64,000 nt of DNA from Vibrio anguillarum (GCF_001989995.2 NZ_JAHGUP010000051.1:1-64000), one strand, 5' to 3'; shown: positions 54,411 to 64,000, counted from the first letter of the stretch. Translations and numbers: made by a program. The notes: a model not told the origin generated them from the sequence alone.

Positions 54411-56288
54411 TTATGCGCCAATCACCCCGCCGTCTTCACGAGTGATCATCATAATGGTCGAACGCGGCTTGGTGGTTCCGCCGTATGGGAAATGCGATGG
54501 CGCTTCATCTTCCCCAGGGTGTTGAACGCCAACAAACATGGTTTTTTGATCCGGTGAAAAAGTTAACCCTGTTATTTCACAAGCAATCGGCCCAGTTAGG
54601 AAACGTTTTACTTCACCAGTAATTGGATCCCCGCACAACATTTGGTTGTTGCCTTGCCCGGCAAAATCCCCTTTGTTGGAATAGTTGCCATCGGTTTGAA
54701 TCCACAAGCGACCCGCTTTGTCAAAGCCGATACCATCTGGGCTGTTGAACATGTTGTCTGCTGAGATATTGTCGCTGCCCGCATAGAGATCGCCTTTATG
54801 TACCGTTGGGTTGCCCGCAATCAAGTACAGATCCCATGCAAACACAGTGCTAGTGTGATCCTCATTGGCTGGCATCCAGCGCAGAATCTGGCCATAGTTA
54901 TTCTTAGCGCGAGGGTTAGGACCACCAACAGGCTGCCCCTCTTTACCTCGGTTTTTATTGTTGGTCAGTGTACAGAACACGTGCTTATTATCAGGGTGAA
55001 TCGCAACCCATTCAGGACGATCCATTGTCGTAGCACCCACTTGAGTCGCTGCGCGGCGAGCAAAAATCATCACTTCTGCTTGGTCCTTAAAGCCATTTTC
55101 TGGCGTTAAACCATTTTTACCAAAGGTCAGTTCAAGCCATTTTCCCGAGCCTTTCAGTTCTTTCTCATTCATATCAAACTTAGCGACAAAGAGGGTTCCT
55201 TCTTCTAATAAATTGCGATTCGCCGCATCGTTACCAACTTGGTAGCGATTTTTTGAAACGAATTTGTATAGATGTTCACCGCGTTCATCATCCCCCAGAT
55301 AGACCACAGCATGGCCGTCTTTGTTGAGAGTAAGCGCCGCATTTTCATGTTTGAAACGGCCTAACGCCGTGCGTTTAAGTGGCGTCGATGTTGGATCGTT
55401 CGGATCAATTTCCACTACCCAACCAAAGCGGTTTGGCTCATTGGGGTTTTTCGCAACGTCAAAACGCTCATCATGTTGGTGCCACTGATAATCACTGGGT
55501 TTGGCTTCAATACCATAACGCTTATGATCAGCCGTTAACTTCACGCCATCTTGGTTACTACCAAAGAAATCATCAAAGTTCTCCTCACACGTTAAGTATG
55601 TCCCCCACGGCGTTTGACCATTCGCACAATTGTTAAAAGTTCCCAGTGGATTTAAGCCCTTAGGATCAGTGGCGGTTTTCATTAGCGTATGGCCTGCAGC
55701 TGGCCCTGTGAGCAACATTGGTGTGTTTGCCGTGATACGACGGTTACGCTTCCCTGCGCGGTCAACCGTCCACTGGCCATTTTTGTTCATCACTTCAACG
55801 ACAGTAACGCCGACCGCAGCTTGCGCTTTACGCACATCATCTGCTGTCATCGATTTACCTTTGTGATCAAACAAGTATTCGTAGTTGGTGTATTCATTAT
55901 TAATCGCAAGTACACCGCGATCATCCGAAATTGGGAAGAAGCTCATGCCATCAGTGTTATCACCAAATTGAAGCTCTTGTGCTCGTGAATCTTGTTTACC
56001 ACTTTGGTCAAACTCAGGAGCATCAACAGAAATGGGGTCACCCCATGAAATCAACGGGGTCGCTTTATACCCTTTAGGAACAACGATGGCATCTGCCGTT
56101 GAGACAGGAATGGCTTCAAAATTGAGCAGTGAAGAGCTCGACTTTGCCGCCACAGCCTTAGCAACTGGATTTAAAGATAAAAACGCGCCTGCACTGACTG
56201 CCGCACTACCCGCCATAAAACGGCGGCGAGAGAGTCTCGCTTCGATCATTTCACTAAATTGAGACTCTTGCTCTTCACGCTTCCACAT
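54411..56288 (-). CDS. phoX: PhoX-family alkaline phosphatase, Tat-exported
   Basis: Periplasmic or secreted phosphatase of 625 residues (PhoX/DUF839). A twin-arginine signal is visible at residues 19-45 (SRRRFMAGSAAVSAGAFLSL). The catalytic region includes NEYTNYEYLF, GTYLTCEENFDDFFG and YLGDDERGEHLYKFVS, typical of the calcium/iron-dependent PhoX enzymes that release phosphate from organic esters. CAAGGAGCAAAC precedes the ATG. Half-sites resembling a PHO box lie 60-100 bp upstream, suggesting PhoB control, as for other phoX genes. Confidence 0.92.
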   Translation of the reverse strand: MWKREEQESQFSEMIEARLSRRRFMAGSAAVSAGAFLSLNPVAKAVAAKSSSSLLNFEAIPVSTADAIVVPKGYKATPLISWGDPISVDAPEFDQSGKQDSRAQELQFGDNTDGMSFFPISDDRGVLAINNEYTNYEYLFDHKGKSMTADDVRKAQAAVGVTVVEVMNKNGQWTVDRAGKRNRRITANTPMLLTGPAAGHTLMKTATDPKGLNPLGTFNNCANGQTPWGTYLTCEENFDDFFGSNQDGVKLTADHKRYGIEAKPSDYQWHQHDERFDVAKNPNEPNRFGWVVEIDPNDPTSTPLKRTALGRFKHENAALTLNKDGHAVVYLGDDERGEHLYKFVSKNRYQVGNDAANRNLLEEGTLFVAKFDMNEKELKGSGKWLELTFGKNGLTPENGFKDQAEVMIFARRAATQVGATTMDRPEWVAIHPDNKHVFCTLTNNKNRGKEGQPVGGPNPRAKNNYGQILRWMPANEDHTSTVFAWDLYLIAGNPTVHKGDLYAGSDNISADNMFNSPDGIGFDKAGRLWIQTDGNYSNKGDFAGQGNNQMLCGDPITGEVKRFLTGPIACEITGLTFSPDQKTMFVGVQHPGEDEAPSHFPYGGTTKPRSTIMMITREDGGVIGA

Positions 56289-56349
56289 GTTTGCTCCTTG
56301 ACTTTACTTGTCTTGTTATTGGATTTTGCAAGCAGCTTAGCGGTCTATC

Positions 56350-56389
56350 GTGACAAATAAGTTAAATTTACATTGCTTAACGGTGACAG
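56350..56389 (-). promoter_or_regulatory. Possible PHO-box half-sites upstream of phoX
   Basis: On the minus strand CTGTCAC (56383-56389) and TTGTCAC (56350-56356) each match the 7-bp PHO repeat CTGTCAT at 5-6 positions. They are 33 bp apart, three times the 11-bp repeat period, but the intermediate repeats are poor. The rest of the 440-bp gap (56289-56729) shows nothing recognisable. Confidence 0.35.
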
Positions 56390-56729
56390 TGAGTTAAAAA
56401 ATAAAATCTATGCGTTAGCTAAATAAGCCATTCAGCACAGCTGGGTCACCACAAGTATCACTCCAAATCGATATTTTCTAACCGACCTCGTCGAGAAAAC
56501 AATACAACCGGCACCGCCATCAAGCTTGTCAATTGTCAAAACGGATAGTTTTTTGTTTTGTTTGGCAAGAGATGAATATTCATTTGATCATGCGCTCAAA
56601 TCACACCTATTTTTTTACAGTTTTCTATTCTTAAACTAGGCTCAAAGTGCATATGGATGAATATGAACATCTAAGATCACTACATACCTTATACACAACG
56701 CAAAATACCTAACTCGACTGGAGTCTGTT

Positions 56730-57290
56730 ATGAAATATTTTATTTGCCTGATCGCTTGTTTCTCCTTTTCCTCCTTTGCTAATGAGTTTGAAGGGGCGCT
56801 AAAAAACTTCATTGATACCAAGGTGGCTGAAATCATTGCTAATCCCGTTTTAATCCAAGCCATTAATGCTCAAAACGCTCAACACGCTAACCTAACTCAA
56901 ATGCAAATTGATCAACTCGACAAGGATTGGCGTAGCCAAGTGGGCCAAACCGATGCTCCACTGATCAACAAACTGCTCTCTTCCCCCGCATCTTCTGAAC
57001 TTAAATCGATTCAACAAGCTAGCAACGGGCTAATTACGGAGATCTTTGCTATGGATAACAAAGGGCTGAATGTCGCCCAAAGCGAGATTACTTCTGACTA
57101 CTGGCAAGGAGATGAGGAAAAGTGGCAAGACACCTACCTTAAAGGTCCAAGCGCATATCTAATTGGTGAGATAGAAGAAGATGAGTCGACCCAAATGTTT
57201 CAGTCACAGATAAGCCACAGCATGGTTGACCCTAGCTCAGGGAAAGTGATTGGTGCCATCACCATCGGCGTTAACGTAGAAGCTCTTTAA
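56730..57290 (+). CDS. Secreted PDC/Cache-type sensor protein
   Basis: Periplasmic protein of 186 residues with a signal peptide (1-17, CFSFSSFA) and one PDC/single-Cache-like domain. The helix at 20-60 and the segments ITEIFAMDNKGLNVAQSEITSDYWQGD (about 107-132) and SGKVIGAITIGVNVEAL are those of extracellular chemoreceptor domains (compare DxxGxxVA and GxxIGxxxxxV). It has no membrane anchor or signalling domain of its own. A chemoreceptor gene follows after 23 bp, so it probably binds a small ligand and passes it to that receptor. GGAGTCTGTT precedes the ATG. Confidence 0.8.
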   Translation: MKYFICLIACFSFSSFANEFEGALKNFIDTKVAEIIANPVLIQAINAQNAQHANLTQMQIDQLDKDWRSQVGQTDAPLINKLLSSPASSELKSIQQASNGLITEIFAMDNKGLNVAQSEITSDYWQGDEEKWQDTYLKGPSAYLIGEIEEDESTQMFQSQISHSMVDPSSGKVIGAITIGVNVEAL

Positions 57291-57313
57291 CTCATTGATC
57301 AGGATTACTCTAT

Positions 57314-58882
57314 ATGAGACTTAGTATTAGTCGGTTGGTAGTGGCAAGTGCGTCGCTACTTAGCGTTGTATCGCTGATTGCTATTTCCTATGCTCTATGG
57401 TCGAAAAGTGCCACAGTGATGTACTCGCTGAGCGCTCAAACTTATCAACAAATGGCGGCTTCTCTAGCTGAAAACGTCGCCACTTCGGTGCGCTTTAACA
57501 AAGTAGAGAGCTTGGAAGAGCGGGTTAAAGTCGCTGTCGATAGCAGCAATAAAGAACTCAAACATATAGCGGTTTTCCTTGCAGATGGATCTTTATTCTA
57601 TCAATTAAATGAGAAGTCCGTATCTCCTAGCGGAGTCAATATAAAAAATGCGCTGACCCAAGCATCAACCAACGCCATCATTATTGAACAAAGCACACAA
57701 CACGTGATCATCATCAACCCATTAACGTCGGGCAAGGAAGCAAAATTGGTGGGTTACTTAGTCACTCAGTGGCAATTTGACAAGGTCAATGCCATTTCCA
57801 AGGAACTGGGGCTATGGGCCATTTCAATTGGCATAACCTTCGTGTTGATTACTTTTATTGGCTTGTTTTTTATTTTGAGGAGCGCTCTACTGCATCCTTT
57901 AAATCAGCTGAAAAACTTATGTGAATCATTGGCTTCTGGTCGGTGTGACCTCAAGCAACGAATTCCATTTAACAAAGATAACGAGTTAGGTGACCTTGCC
58001 ACAGCAATCAATATGTTCATTGAAAAAGTGGAACACACCTTCCACCCTATTGAACAAAACATCTGCAATGTCACTGATGTTACGAAAGCTGTTGAACGAC
58101 AAGTGAAGCAGCTAGAACACAATATCAATGGTCAGCAGCGGGAAATTGCGCAATCAGTACAAATTGGTGAAGGTGCTCGGCAAAGCATTGCGTCAGTCAC
58201 TGAGAATATCAATACTGCGTCGCTGTCTTTACAACAAGCCGTTATTTCTGGGCAAGAAAGTCAACAACAACTTAAACATGCATTAAGTGAAAATAAAAAC
58301 CTAGCAGAAAAGTCACAAGTAACAGCAAAAACCGCTGAGAGCCTAAATGCCCAGGTTGAAAAAGTCACCGATATCTTACAGATCATCCGTACGATCGCTG
58401 ATCAAACAAACCTGCTTGCGCTCAATGCGGCCATTGAAGCGGCTCGCGCGGGTGAGAATGGTCGCGGGTTCGCCGTCGTGGCAGACGAAGTGCGTAACCT
58501 AGCGGAAAAAACATCCTCTTCAACCAACCAAGTGGAAGAGATCCTTACCGTGCTTAGTAACTTTTCGAAAGACTTGATCGGCTACATGGGGGAAAGTGTC
58601 AATGCATCAATGAGTTGCGTTGAAGCTATTGAAAGTAGTAACGAGTTAGTCAGCCAAGCGATCAAGGATGTTAATCAAGCGAATAACGCCAACCACTTAG
58701 CGGTCAATTCATCTGATGAGCAACTGTCACATGTTGAAGATTTGCTAACGCAACTGAGCAATCTTAATCAACATTCACTCGAACTGCTTAATGACAGCAA
58801 AGTGATGAGCGATTGTAGTAAAGAGCTCTTCCAGAAAGCACAAGCCACTTCATTATCACTCAGCAAATTTAGTGCTCATTAA
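57314..58882 (+). CDS. Methyl-accepting chemotaxis protein paired with a periplasmic sensor
   Basis: Chemoreceptor of 522 residues. In order: transmembrane helix 1 (about 8-30), a small periplasmic domain (about 31-165), transmembrane helix 2 (about 168-190), HAMP (about 190-245) and a cytoplasmic coiled coil with the hairpin signature [21 protein letters not shown] (about 361-381). It sends signals through CheW/CheA to flagella or another output. No C-terminal CheR-binding pentapeptide is visible. The gene upstream encodes a free sensor domain, an uncommon split arrangement. Confidence 0.92.
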   Translation: MRLSISRLVVASASLLSVVSLIAISYALWSKSATVMYSLSAQTYQQMAASLAENVATSVRFNKVESLEERVKVAVDSSNKELKHIAVFLADGSLFYQLNEKSVSPSGVNIKNALTQASTNAIIIEQSTQHVIIINPLTSGKEAKLVGYLVTQWQFDKVNAISKELGLWAISIGITFVLITFIGLFFILRSALLHPLNQLKNLCESLASGRCDLKQRIPFNKDNELGDLATAINMFIEKVEHTFHPIEQNICNVTDVTKAVERQVKQLEHNINGQQREIAQSVQIGEGARQSIASVTENINTASLSLQQAVISGQESQQQLKHALSENKNLAEKSQVTAKTAESLNAQVEKVTDILQIIRTIADQTNLLALNAAIEAARAGENGRGFAVVADEVRNLAEKTSSSTNQVEEILTVLSNFSKDLIGYMGESVNASMSCVEAIESSNELVSQAIKDVNQANNANHLAVNSSDEQLSHVEDLLTQLSNLNQHSLELLNDSKVMSDCSKELFQKAQATSLSLSKFSAH

Positions 58883-58940
58883 CCTAATACTAAAAACCGA
58901 ACAACACACTTAGCATACTTCAAATAGTTGAGTTCCATAA

Positions 58941-58973
58941 AACAAAAACCCCAGACAAATGGGGGTTTTTGTT
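58941..58973 (+). terminator. Terminator after the chemoreceptor
   Basis: Stem aacaaaaacccc / gggg-tttttgtt with a loop of about eight bases, 58 bp beyond the stop. Confidence 0.85.
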
Positions 58974-58999
58974 TGGTATATATGATAATCAATATGTCA

Positions 59000-59836
59000 C
59001 TACGCAGCGTGGATTACATCTGGCGATAAAGCACATAGCTCATCTAAAATTTCTTTGGTCTGCTTAGAATAAATCAATTTATCCTTCGCCCCCACCAGTT
59101 GGATAAGCTTTACCTTGCCCGAAAGCGCACATTGCCTTAACGTTCTTAGTACCATTTGGTTATCTAACGCGTTGTTCTCATCAACCCCCACTCCCGGAAC
59201 TAAAGAGGCTAAATCAATCGTCACGATCAGTTGATCACAATGCTCTATGTAGTGACCTAATTGGCTTTTTAGTTGATTACGATGACGAAAACCACACTCA
59301 TTCAGCGTTAACCAATCACAGCCTAAATCTTCTGCATACTCCCACACTTGGTTGGATTGATGCATTTCATCAATTCCAATACAAAATAGGCGCGTATTGT
59401 TATAGCGAGAGAGTGCAAAATGAAATGCAGAGCCAACTTGTAGGTCCAGCGTTTGTTTCAGCTCAAAATGATGTCCGATACTCACAATACCAACTTCGTC
59501 ATTCTCAAAAGCCATCACTGGTAATGCATTGAGCAGCATTTCGTGACAATTCGCTAGTACGACGGGCACTGAGCTCAGTGCTAATTGATGACTCAAGGTG
59601 TCTTGAAAACGGGTGGCATTTTTATCTTTGACGACTATATGTCCCGCATCAGAATAACAAGGCGTGGATTGACGCTGATAGAGCCAATCTGATGCAAATT
59701 CAAGGCTCTGCTGAGCAAATTCAAACTCTACTTGAGACATTGGCTTTATCTGTTCACAGAGTGTCATGAACGTGAATGGATAAGCGGGTTGGCTCTGTGT
59801 ACGACTCATACGGTAGCGTTTGAATAAACTTAGCAT
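59000..59836 (-). CDS. Arginase-fold (ureohydrolase-like) protein with altered metal site
   Basis: Protein of 278 residues related to arginase, agmatinase and formimidoylglutamase. The three metal-binding blocks can be located but are changed: GGDHS is NCHEM (96-100, His98 kept), DAHxD is GHHFE (121-125, first Asp lost, last Asp to Glu), and FDxDxxDP is IDLASLVPG (207-215, only Asp208 kept). At most three of six usual ligands remain, so manganese hydrolase activity is unlikely. It follows an IclR regulator by six bases, with AAAGG inside the regulator's end, so they are coupled. Its function is unknown. Confidence 0.75.
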   Translation of the reverse strand: MLSLFKRYRMSRTQSQPAYPFTFMTLCEQIKPMSQVEFEFAQQSLEFASDWLYQRQSTPCYSDAGHIVVKDKNATRFQDTLSHQLALSSVPVVLANCHEMLLNALPVMAFENDEVGIVSIGHHFELKQTLDLQVGSAFHFALSRYNNTRLFCIGIDEMHQSNQVWEYAEDLGCDWLTLNECGFRHRNQLKSQLGHYIEHCDQLIVTIDLASLVPGVGVDENNALDNQMVLRTLRQCALSGKVKLIQLVGAKDKLIYSKQTKEILDELCALSPDVIHAA

Positions 59837-59842
59837 TATGAA

Positions 59843-60577
59843 TTACCTTTCTGGTGGCAACGCTCTTGCTGCCTGTAATACATGTAAAATGATCCGCTGC
59901 TTGTTGGTTTCAACACGATGGGCTGGAGCCATCACTGAAATTGCGCCGATCAACTTACTCCCTTTCATTACGGGGGCACTAATTCCGGAAACGCCAGGAT
60001 CAATTTCTGACGTGCTCACGGCGTACCCATTACGACGTATTTTTTCCAACTCTGTCTGCCATTTTTCCATTTGGTGGTCTTCACCAAAATAACGAAGAAT
60101 TTTTTCACAGCGCGGAGCGGGTAAATACGCCAACATCACTTTAGATGAGGCACCTCGAAGCAGGGGTTGACTTTGACCCTGGACGAAGCTGCATCGAAGT
60201 GCCTGCATACTTTCTTTTTGGCTAACGCACAAGGCTCGGTATCCCACCGGAACCATGTATGCCGCCATTTCGCCTGTCTGTTTCTGTAATCGACTTAACA
60301 CTGCATCGACTGCATCTAAATTGTGTTGACTCGTTTCATAACTGCGCATTAAAAGTAGAGCCGCCGAACCGATGATCAACGTTTTGTCGTGTGGGCTCTC
60401 TTCGATCAAGTTCCACTCTTTCAAAATCTTCAGATGTCGGTAGAAACTACTCAGCGGAACTTGCAATTGTTCGCTCAAGGTTTTCGCTGATACTGGCTCT
60501 TCATTTACCGCCACTTGCATCAATAATTGCAGTGACTTTTCATTAACTTGGCTGGCCGATAATTTCGTTTCGTTCAT
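59843..60577 (-). CDS. IclR-family transcriptional regulator
   Basis: Regulator of 244 residues with an N-terminal winged helix (about 8-70, VSAKTLSEQLQVPLSSFYRHLKIL) and an IclR effector domain (about 85-240, including GISAPVMKGSKLIGAISVMAPAHR). It heads a two-gene operon with the arginase-fold protein. Effector and targets are unknown; catabolic or amino-acid genes are usual for the family. Confidence 0.9.
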   Translation of the reverse strand: MNETKLSASQVNEKSLQLLMQVAVNEEPVSAKTLSEQLQVPLSSFYRHLKILKEWNLIEESPHDKTLIIGSAALLLMRSYETSQHNLDAVDAVLSRLQKQTGEMAAYMVPVGYRALCVSQKESMQALRCSFVQGQSQPLLRGASSKVMLAYLPAPRCEKILRYFGEDHQMEKWQTELEKIRRNGYAVSTSEIDPGVSGISAPVMKGSKLIGAISVMAPAHRVETNKQRIILHVLQAARALPPER

Positions 60578-60696
60578 GTTTTCTTTTTAGCCTCATTTAT
60601 TCCACGCCTCAACTATGATTCTTATATATCGAGAATTTAAGATTAATAACAGACTTGCTTTCTCACCAAGTGAGAAAACATAACAATCTGATCAAA

Positions 60697-60718
60697 AAAA
60701 GGCTCCGCAGAGCCTTTT
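60697..60718 (-). terminator. Terminator after the dCache chemoreceptor
   Basis: Minus-strand stem AAAAGGCTC / GAGCCTTTT with loop TGCG and further T's, about 20 bp beyond the stop. Confidence 0.88.
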
Positions 60719-60738
60719 GAATAAGAAAGAAACAACCG

Positions 60739-62625
60739 TTACGCTAATTTAAATGTCGCCACTTTTGCACTCAGCTCTTCCGCTTGCTGCTTCAGTTCAT
60801 TGGATTGGCTCAAGCTATCTTCTGCACCAATGACCAGTTGCTCCGTCACATCCTTGATAGAAGTAACATTTTGTGTAATTTCACTAGTCACATGCGTTTG
60901 CTCTTCGGCTGCCGTCGCAATTTGCGTCGCCATATCACTGATCAAGGCAACCGCTGCTTTAATTTCTTCAAGCGCACCGGATGCTTTATCGGCATCTTCC
61001 ACTGAGTTCTCAGCGAGCGTTGAGCTGCTTTGCATCAACGATACCGCACGTTTAGTGGTTTCTTGCAGGGTATCAATGGTTGATTTTATCTCTTCGGTAG
61101 AAGTATGGGTGCGCTGAGAAAGCACACGGACTTCGTCTGCTACCACTGCGAAACCTCGGCCTTGCTCACCGGCTCGCGCAGCTTCAATAGCCGCATTCAG
61201 CGCAAGTAAGTTGGTTTGTTCTGCAATGCCTTGAATGGTTGCCAGTACGGTCGAAATCTCTTGCGCGTGTTGGTTTAGTGCGGCAATCACGCCACTGGCC
61301 TCACTCACTGATTTTGCCAAGTTATTGATCGAGCCTTTGGTATGAATCACCAAGGCATGTCCATTGTTGGTGCTGGTTGCCGAGTCTTGCGCTGCTCTTG
61401 CCGTTTGCTCTGCGTGAGAGGCTATCTCTTGCGTTGCCGACGCCATTTCAGTAACCGCAGTAGCGACCATCACAATTTCTTGCTGCTGGTGACTAAGCTC
61501 TGATGCCGATTGATTAGCGCGATGCGCGCCATGTTCTGATTGCGCTTCCAGTTGATGAGACTGGTGACGAATATGGCCAATAAGTTGTTGTAAGCTCTCC
61601 ACAAAGGTATTGAAGTTTCTGGCCAATTCACCTACTTCATCGCTGTTCTCTACTTCAATACGTTGGGTTAAGTCACCACTACCGTTTGCAATTTGTGCCA
61701 ACGCTTGAGAAACATTATTCAAAGGACGGAACAAAATATTACACAATAAGTTGAACAGCAGAGTACAGAGTATAACCACAACGGCAGTAACAATGAGCTG
61801 GCTGAAGGTAGCTTCAGATAAAGGTGCGATGAGCGAATCGTGATTGATGACCACAACAGTACTAAGATTCGTTCCGTTGATGCTTCGGGCGTAGAGAACA
61901 TACTCCTCACCTCGAATATCCACCAATAAATCGCTGCTTTTCGCAATCGCTTGGCGGATATCAGCGAAATTTAAACCCAGATCAGAAACACTTTTATTGA
62001 GCAGCTTAGTATCACTATGGGTAAAAATATTGCCTTTATCGTTAGCAATAAACATATACCCCTCACCCGGCAAAATAACTTGCTTCATGCTGTTGAGGAT
62101 GTCAGTAATTTCTACGTCGGCGCCTAAAACGACTTGTTGGCCATGTAAATTCAGTGCCTTACCTAATGAAACCACATTAGCGCCCGTTGCCGCAGCAACG
62201 GTTGGGTTATCCATAAACACTTTTGATGGGTTTGCTTTAGCGTTTGTATACCAGCCCCATTTGCGCGGATCATCGTTCCCCGGCGGCAAGATGACACCAT
62301 TGGCGTTATTTTGCGAACCGTCGGGGTAAGCAAGAAATACGTTGTCGAACGCTGCAGAATCTCGAACTTGTTTTAAATGTGTCACGATGGCTTGTTTCTC
62401 GGCATCTTGCGACAGCGAGGTTAAAGCACGCTCTTTCGACAGTAACCAGTCCGTCACATACTGATTATAAGAAGCGGTGGTACTTTGTAATCGTTGTTCA
62501 ACATCAATATCTAATCGCTCCAGTGCAGCTCGATACGACAATACTTCAACGAGTAATCCCCCAAGAATAATGGCAGCGCTGGCTGAAATAGCCAGTTTGT
62601 TTTTTAACGACATTTTTTTAAACAT
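60739..62625 (-). CDS. Methyl-accepting chemotaxis protein with dCache domain
   Basis: Chemoreceptor of 628 residues. In order: transmembrane helix 1 (about 10-30), a periplasmic double-Cache domain (about 35-270; [51 protein letters not shown]), transmembrane helix 2 (about 275-300), HAMP (about 300-355) and a signalling domain with [22 protein letters not shown] interrupted only by [18 protein letters not shown] beyond. dCache receptors often sense amino acids or organic acids; the ligand is unknown. It is monocistronic. The 280 bp upstream shows no distinct element. Confidence 0.94.
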   Translation of the reverse strand: MFKKMSLKNKLAISASAAIILGGLLVEVLSYRAALERLDIDVEQRLQSTTASYNQYVTDWLLSKERALTSLSQDAEKQAIVTHLKQVRDSAAFDNVFLAYPDGSQNNANGVILPPGNDDPRKWGWYTNAKANPSKVFMDNPTVAAATGANVVSLGKALNLHGQQVVLGADVEITDILNSMKQVILPGEGYMFIANDKGNIFTHSDTKLLNKSVSDLGLNFADIRQAIAKSSDLLVDIRGEEYVLYARSINGTNLSTVVVINHDSLIAPLSEATFSQLIVTAVVVILCTLLFNLLCNILFRPLNNVSQALAQIANGSGDLTQRIEVENSDEVGELARNFNTFVESLQQLIGHIRHQSHQLEAQSEHGAHRANQSASELSHQQQEIVMVATAVTEMASATQEIASHAEQTARAAQDSATSTNNGHALVIHTKGSINNLAKSVSEASGVIAALNQHAQEISTVLATIQGIAEQTNLLALNAAIEAARAGEQGRGFAVVADEVRVLSQRTHTSTEEIKSTIDTLQETTKRAVSLMQSSSTLAENSVEDADKASGALEEIKAAVALISDMATQIATAAEEQTHVTSEITQNVTSIKDVTEQLVIGAEDSLSQSNELKQQAEELSAKVATFKLA

Positions 62626-62906
62626 AGGTAGACCTATTTGTAATAGTAATTTAACTCAAACCGATAGAATTCTCGATCAATTGGACATTATAATTTCAAG
62701 CCTCGAAATAAAACTTGAAGCGGTCCACGTCTTTGTCATTGCTCACAAAGGACTACAAAATAGCATAGTGCATTTAACACATTTATATCATGTTAGTCAG
62801 AGAGTTGATTACTCATCACTTTGGAACTAACTTCTAATTTTGAGTGAATTTTTCTGGTCTAACCTTTTCTATCCTCACCATAGTAACCGCAGGAAGTAGG
62901 CGAAAA

Positions 62907-62930
62907 AAAAGAGAACAAACGCTCTCTTTT
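62907..62930 (-). terminator. Terminator after the ABC-2 permease gene
   Basis: Stem aaaagaga / tctctttt with an 8-base loop and a T-run on the minus strand, 20 bp beyond the permease stop. Confidence 0.75.
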
Positions 62931-62951
62931 GGATTAAGCTTAACCAGAAAC

Positions 62952-63809
62952 TTATCGGGTCAACAGTGACTTCAATGAAAGTTCATCAGTACTATAGAGC
63001 TTGTGGCTAATCCAGTAACTGGCGATACCAATCATGATATACACAAATAAATTACCCCAACCAGCACCTTCGAAAGCCGTGAACATGTTTGAAGAAGTCA
63101 TTAACTGCAACGGCAAGTTGAAAATCGCGTGGTAAAACTCCCCTACAATGTCAGAATTCAGCATAACAATCGAGATCCATTTAAGCGCGAAACCGCCCAC
63201 GAACATCACAAGGATCGGCGAATTAAATATCTGTGAAATAACTAAAGTAAAGCAGGCTAATGGCAGCATCGTCACAGCAATCACCCACATGATACTGAGG
63301 TAATTCAACCAGTGTTGAACGGCATATCCTAGAGAACGTTGTTCAAATAGTAGGGCTAAACGGTTTTCTGTCGCTAAGTTAAGCCCCCACAGCAGAACGT
63401 CCGCACAAATGACTAACACGGAACAGACCGCAGGAATTACAAATAAGCCAAACCCCAGTTTCACTATGTGGGTCATATTGTTCGTCACTGGCATGCTGCG
63501 CCAGAACATCGAGCTTCCCTCTTTACGCTCCTTGCGGAATGTTCTGGGGAAATAGAGTGAACTGAGCATTAGCGAAATAAAACCAACAAGCATGATGATA
63601 AAGGTGTTGAAATCATCCACAAATTCGATATGGACATCGCTGATGTCGCCACCAAATTCCATCTCAAAAAACAAGTTATGTTGCAGTGTATTGTTCATTA
63701 ATAAACTGATGAACAATAGGGTTCCGCATACCAATAGAAACAAAGGAATACGCGTAACATTTTTGTTTTCAATCAGCTCTTTTTCGAGCATATAAATACT
63801 GGGGTGCAT
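62952..63809 (-). CDS. ABC-2-type transporter permease
   Basis: Inner-membrane protein of 285 residues with about six hydrophobic segments (LFLLVCGTLLFISLLMN, TFIIMLVGFISLMLSSLYF, LFVIPAVCSVLVICADVLLW and others). It fits an ABC-2 permease of the YtrC/gliding-type group. Its ATG overlaps the TAA of an ABC ATPase gene (TAATG), so both form one transporter. Substrate unknown; export of a drug, peptide or lipid is typical. Confidence 0.85.
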   Translation of the reverse strand: MHPSIYMLEKELIENKNVTRIPLFLLVCGTLLFISLLMNNTLQHNLFFEMEFGGDISDVHIEFVDDFNTFIIMLVGFISLMLSSLYFPRTFRKERKEGSSMFWRSMPVTNNMTHIVKLGFGLFVIPAVCSVLVICADVLLWGLNLATENRLALLFEQRSLGYAVQHWLNYLSIMWVIAVTMLPLACFTLVISQIFNSPILVMFVGGFALKWISIVMLNSDIVGEFYHAIFNLPLQLMTSSNMFTAFEGAGWGNLFVYIMIGIASYWISHKLYSTDELSLKSLLTR

Positions 63810-64000
63810 TATGCGTTCTCCTTCTGCAAGGCAAGAAATAGTTCAGCAAGTTTTACACTGTAAATAGAACCAAGCCCTTCAACGGCTTGACGGTGTTCTG
63901 AAGTCAACAACCACTTTGTTGTTCCCAAGCTTGGCTGAGATGCCAAAGGACGATAGGTTTGGATAACGTCTTGATGTGCGTTACTGGCCTCTAGAACAAA
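63809..64000 (-). CDS. ABC transporter ATP-binding protein, C-terminal fragment
   Basis: The last 63 residues of an open frame that enters from the right edge (SNAHQDVIQTYRPLASQPSL, then WLLTSEHRQAVEGLG and LAELFLALQKENA). The Walker motifs are outside the window. Its stop overlaps the permease start by one base, which is the usual ATPase-permease order, and the regulatory-tail-like sequence fits an ABC ATPase. The identity is inferred mainly from this position. Confidence 0.65.
   Translation of the reverse strand, partial: FVLEASNAHQDVIQTYRPLASQPSLGTTKWLLTSEHRQAVEGLGSIYSVKLAELFLALQKENA

Noticed and set aside
1-64000. CRISPR arrays, tRNA, rRNA, prophage or complete insertion sequences
   Set aside because: No regularly spaced repeats, no recognisable RNA genes other than qrr, and no transposase with terminal repeats were seen.

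Overview
The window looks like part of a Vibrio chromosome, most probably chromosome II. The gene set and order recall the V. cholerae small-chromosome neighbourhood: a heme receptor (hutR-like) behind a ptrB peptidase with a Fur box, a DEAD-box helicase, lpp beside an L,D-transpeptidase, a photolyase operon, a second deoD, the PilZ protein PlzD, gltS, and the DUF368 transporter PopT. A Qrr quorum-regulatory small RNA with a sigma54 promoter and LuxO-like sites, which is a Vibrio hallmark, lies between gltS and popT. The species cannot be fixed from the sequence alone. No rRNA, tRNA, CRISPR array, prophage or complete insertion sequence was seen.

Layout. 1-3.1 kb: iron-regulated ptrB-hutR, with the receptor cut by the window edge. 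3.1-9.5 kb: RNA helicase, Braun lipoprotein and a LysM/YkuD transpeptidase, then a ybgA-merR-phr photolyase operon read leftwards from a promoter region with two related dyads. 9.7-16.8 kb: deoD, a zinc-ribbon transposase-like protein, two TPR proteins (one with a GGEEF cyclase, one apparently with a decayed GGDEF), and a DUF3302/HlyD pair. 16.9-20.4 kb: MFS carrier, endonuclease/exonuclease/phosphatase-fold protein, small GNAT protein and PlzD. 20.4-23.2 kb: gltS broken by a 7-bp tandem duplication, qrr, popT. 23.4-24.9 kb: a copper-delivery operon (FixH/YtkA-like protein, Sco, PCuAC). 25.2-27.7 kb: sstT and a Sel1-repeat protein.

28.0-39.6 kb is an alpha-glucan region: an oligo-1,6-glucosidase divergent from a LysR regulator, a maltodextrin-binding protein without its membrane partners, an amylo-alpha-1,6-glucosidase-like enzyme, malM, lamB and glgX. 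Candidate MalT boxes lie between lamB and glgX. The malE/debranching part is more A+T-rich than its neighbours and may have been acquired separately. 39.7-47.5 kb is a complete L-ascorbate (ula) locus: ulaG and ulaR leftwards, then a ulaA-ulaB fusion, ulaC, ulaF, a HAD phosphatase, ulaD and ulaE rightwards.

47.6-64.0 kb is mixed: an unknown protein, a PAS-GGDEF cyclase, a CtlX-like amidinohydrolase, an ABC exporter, a DUF445 protein, a PAP2 phosphatase, a Tat-exported PhoX, a secreted PDC-type sensor paired with a chemoreceptor, an IclR regulator coupled to an arginase-fold protein lacking several metal ligands, a second chemoreceptor, and an ABC-2 permease with the end of its ATPase. Signalling genes are frequent: three GGDEF-type proteins, one degenerate GGDEF, one PilZ receptor, two chemoreceptors and one quorum-sensing RNA.
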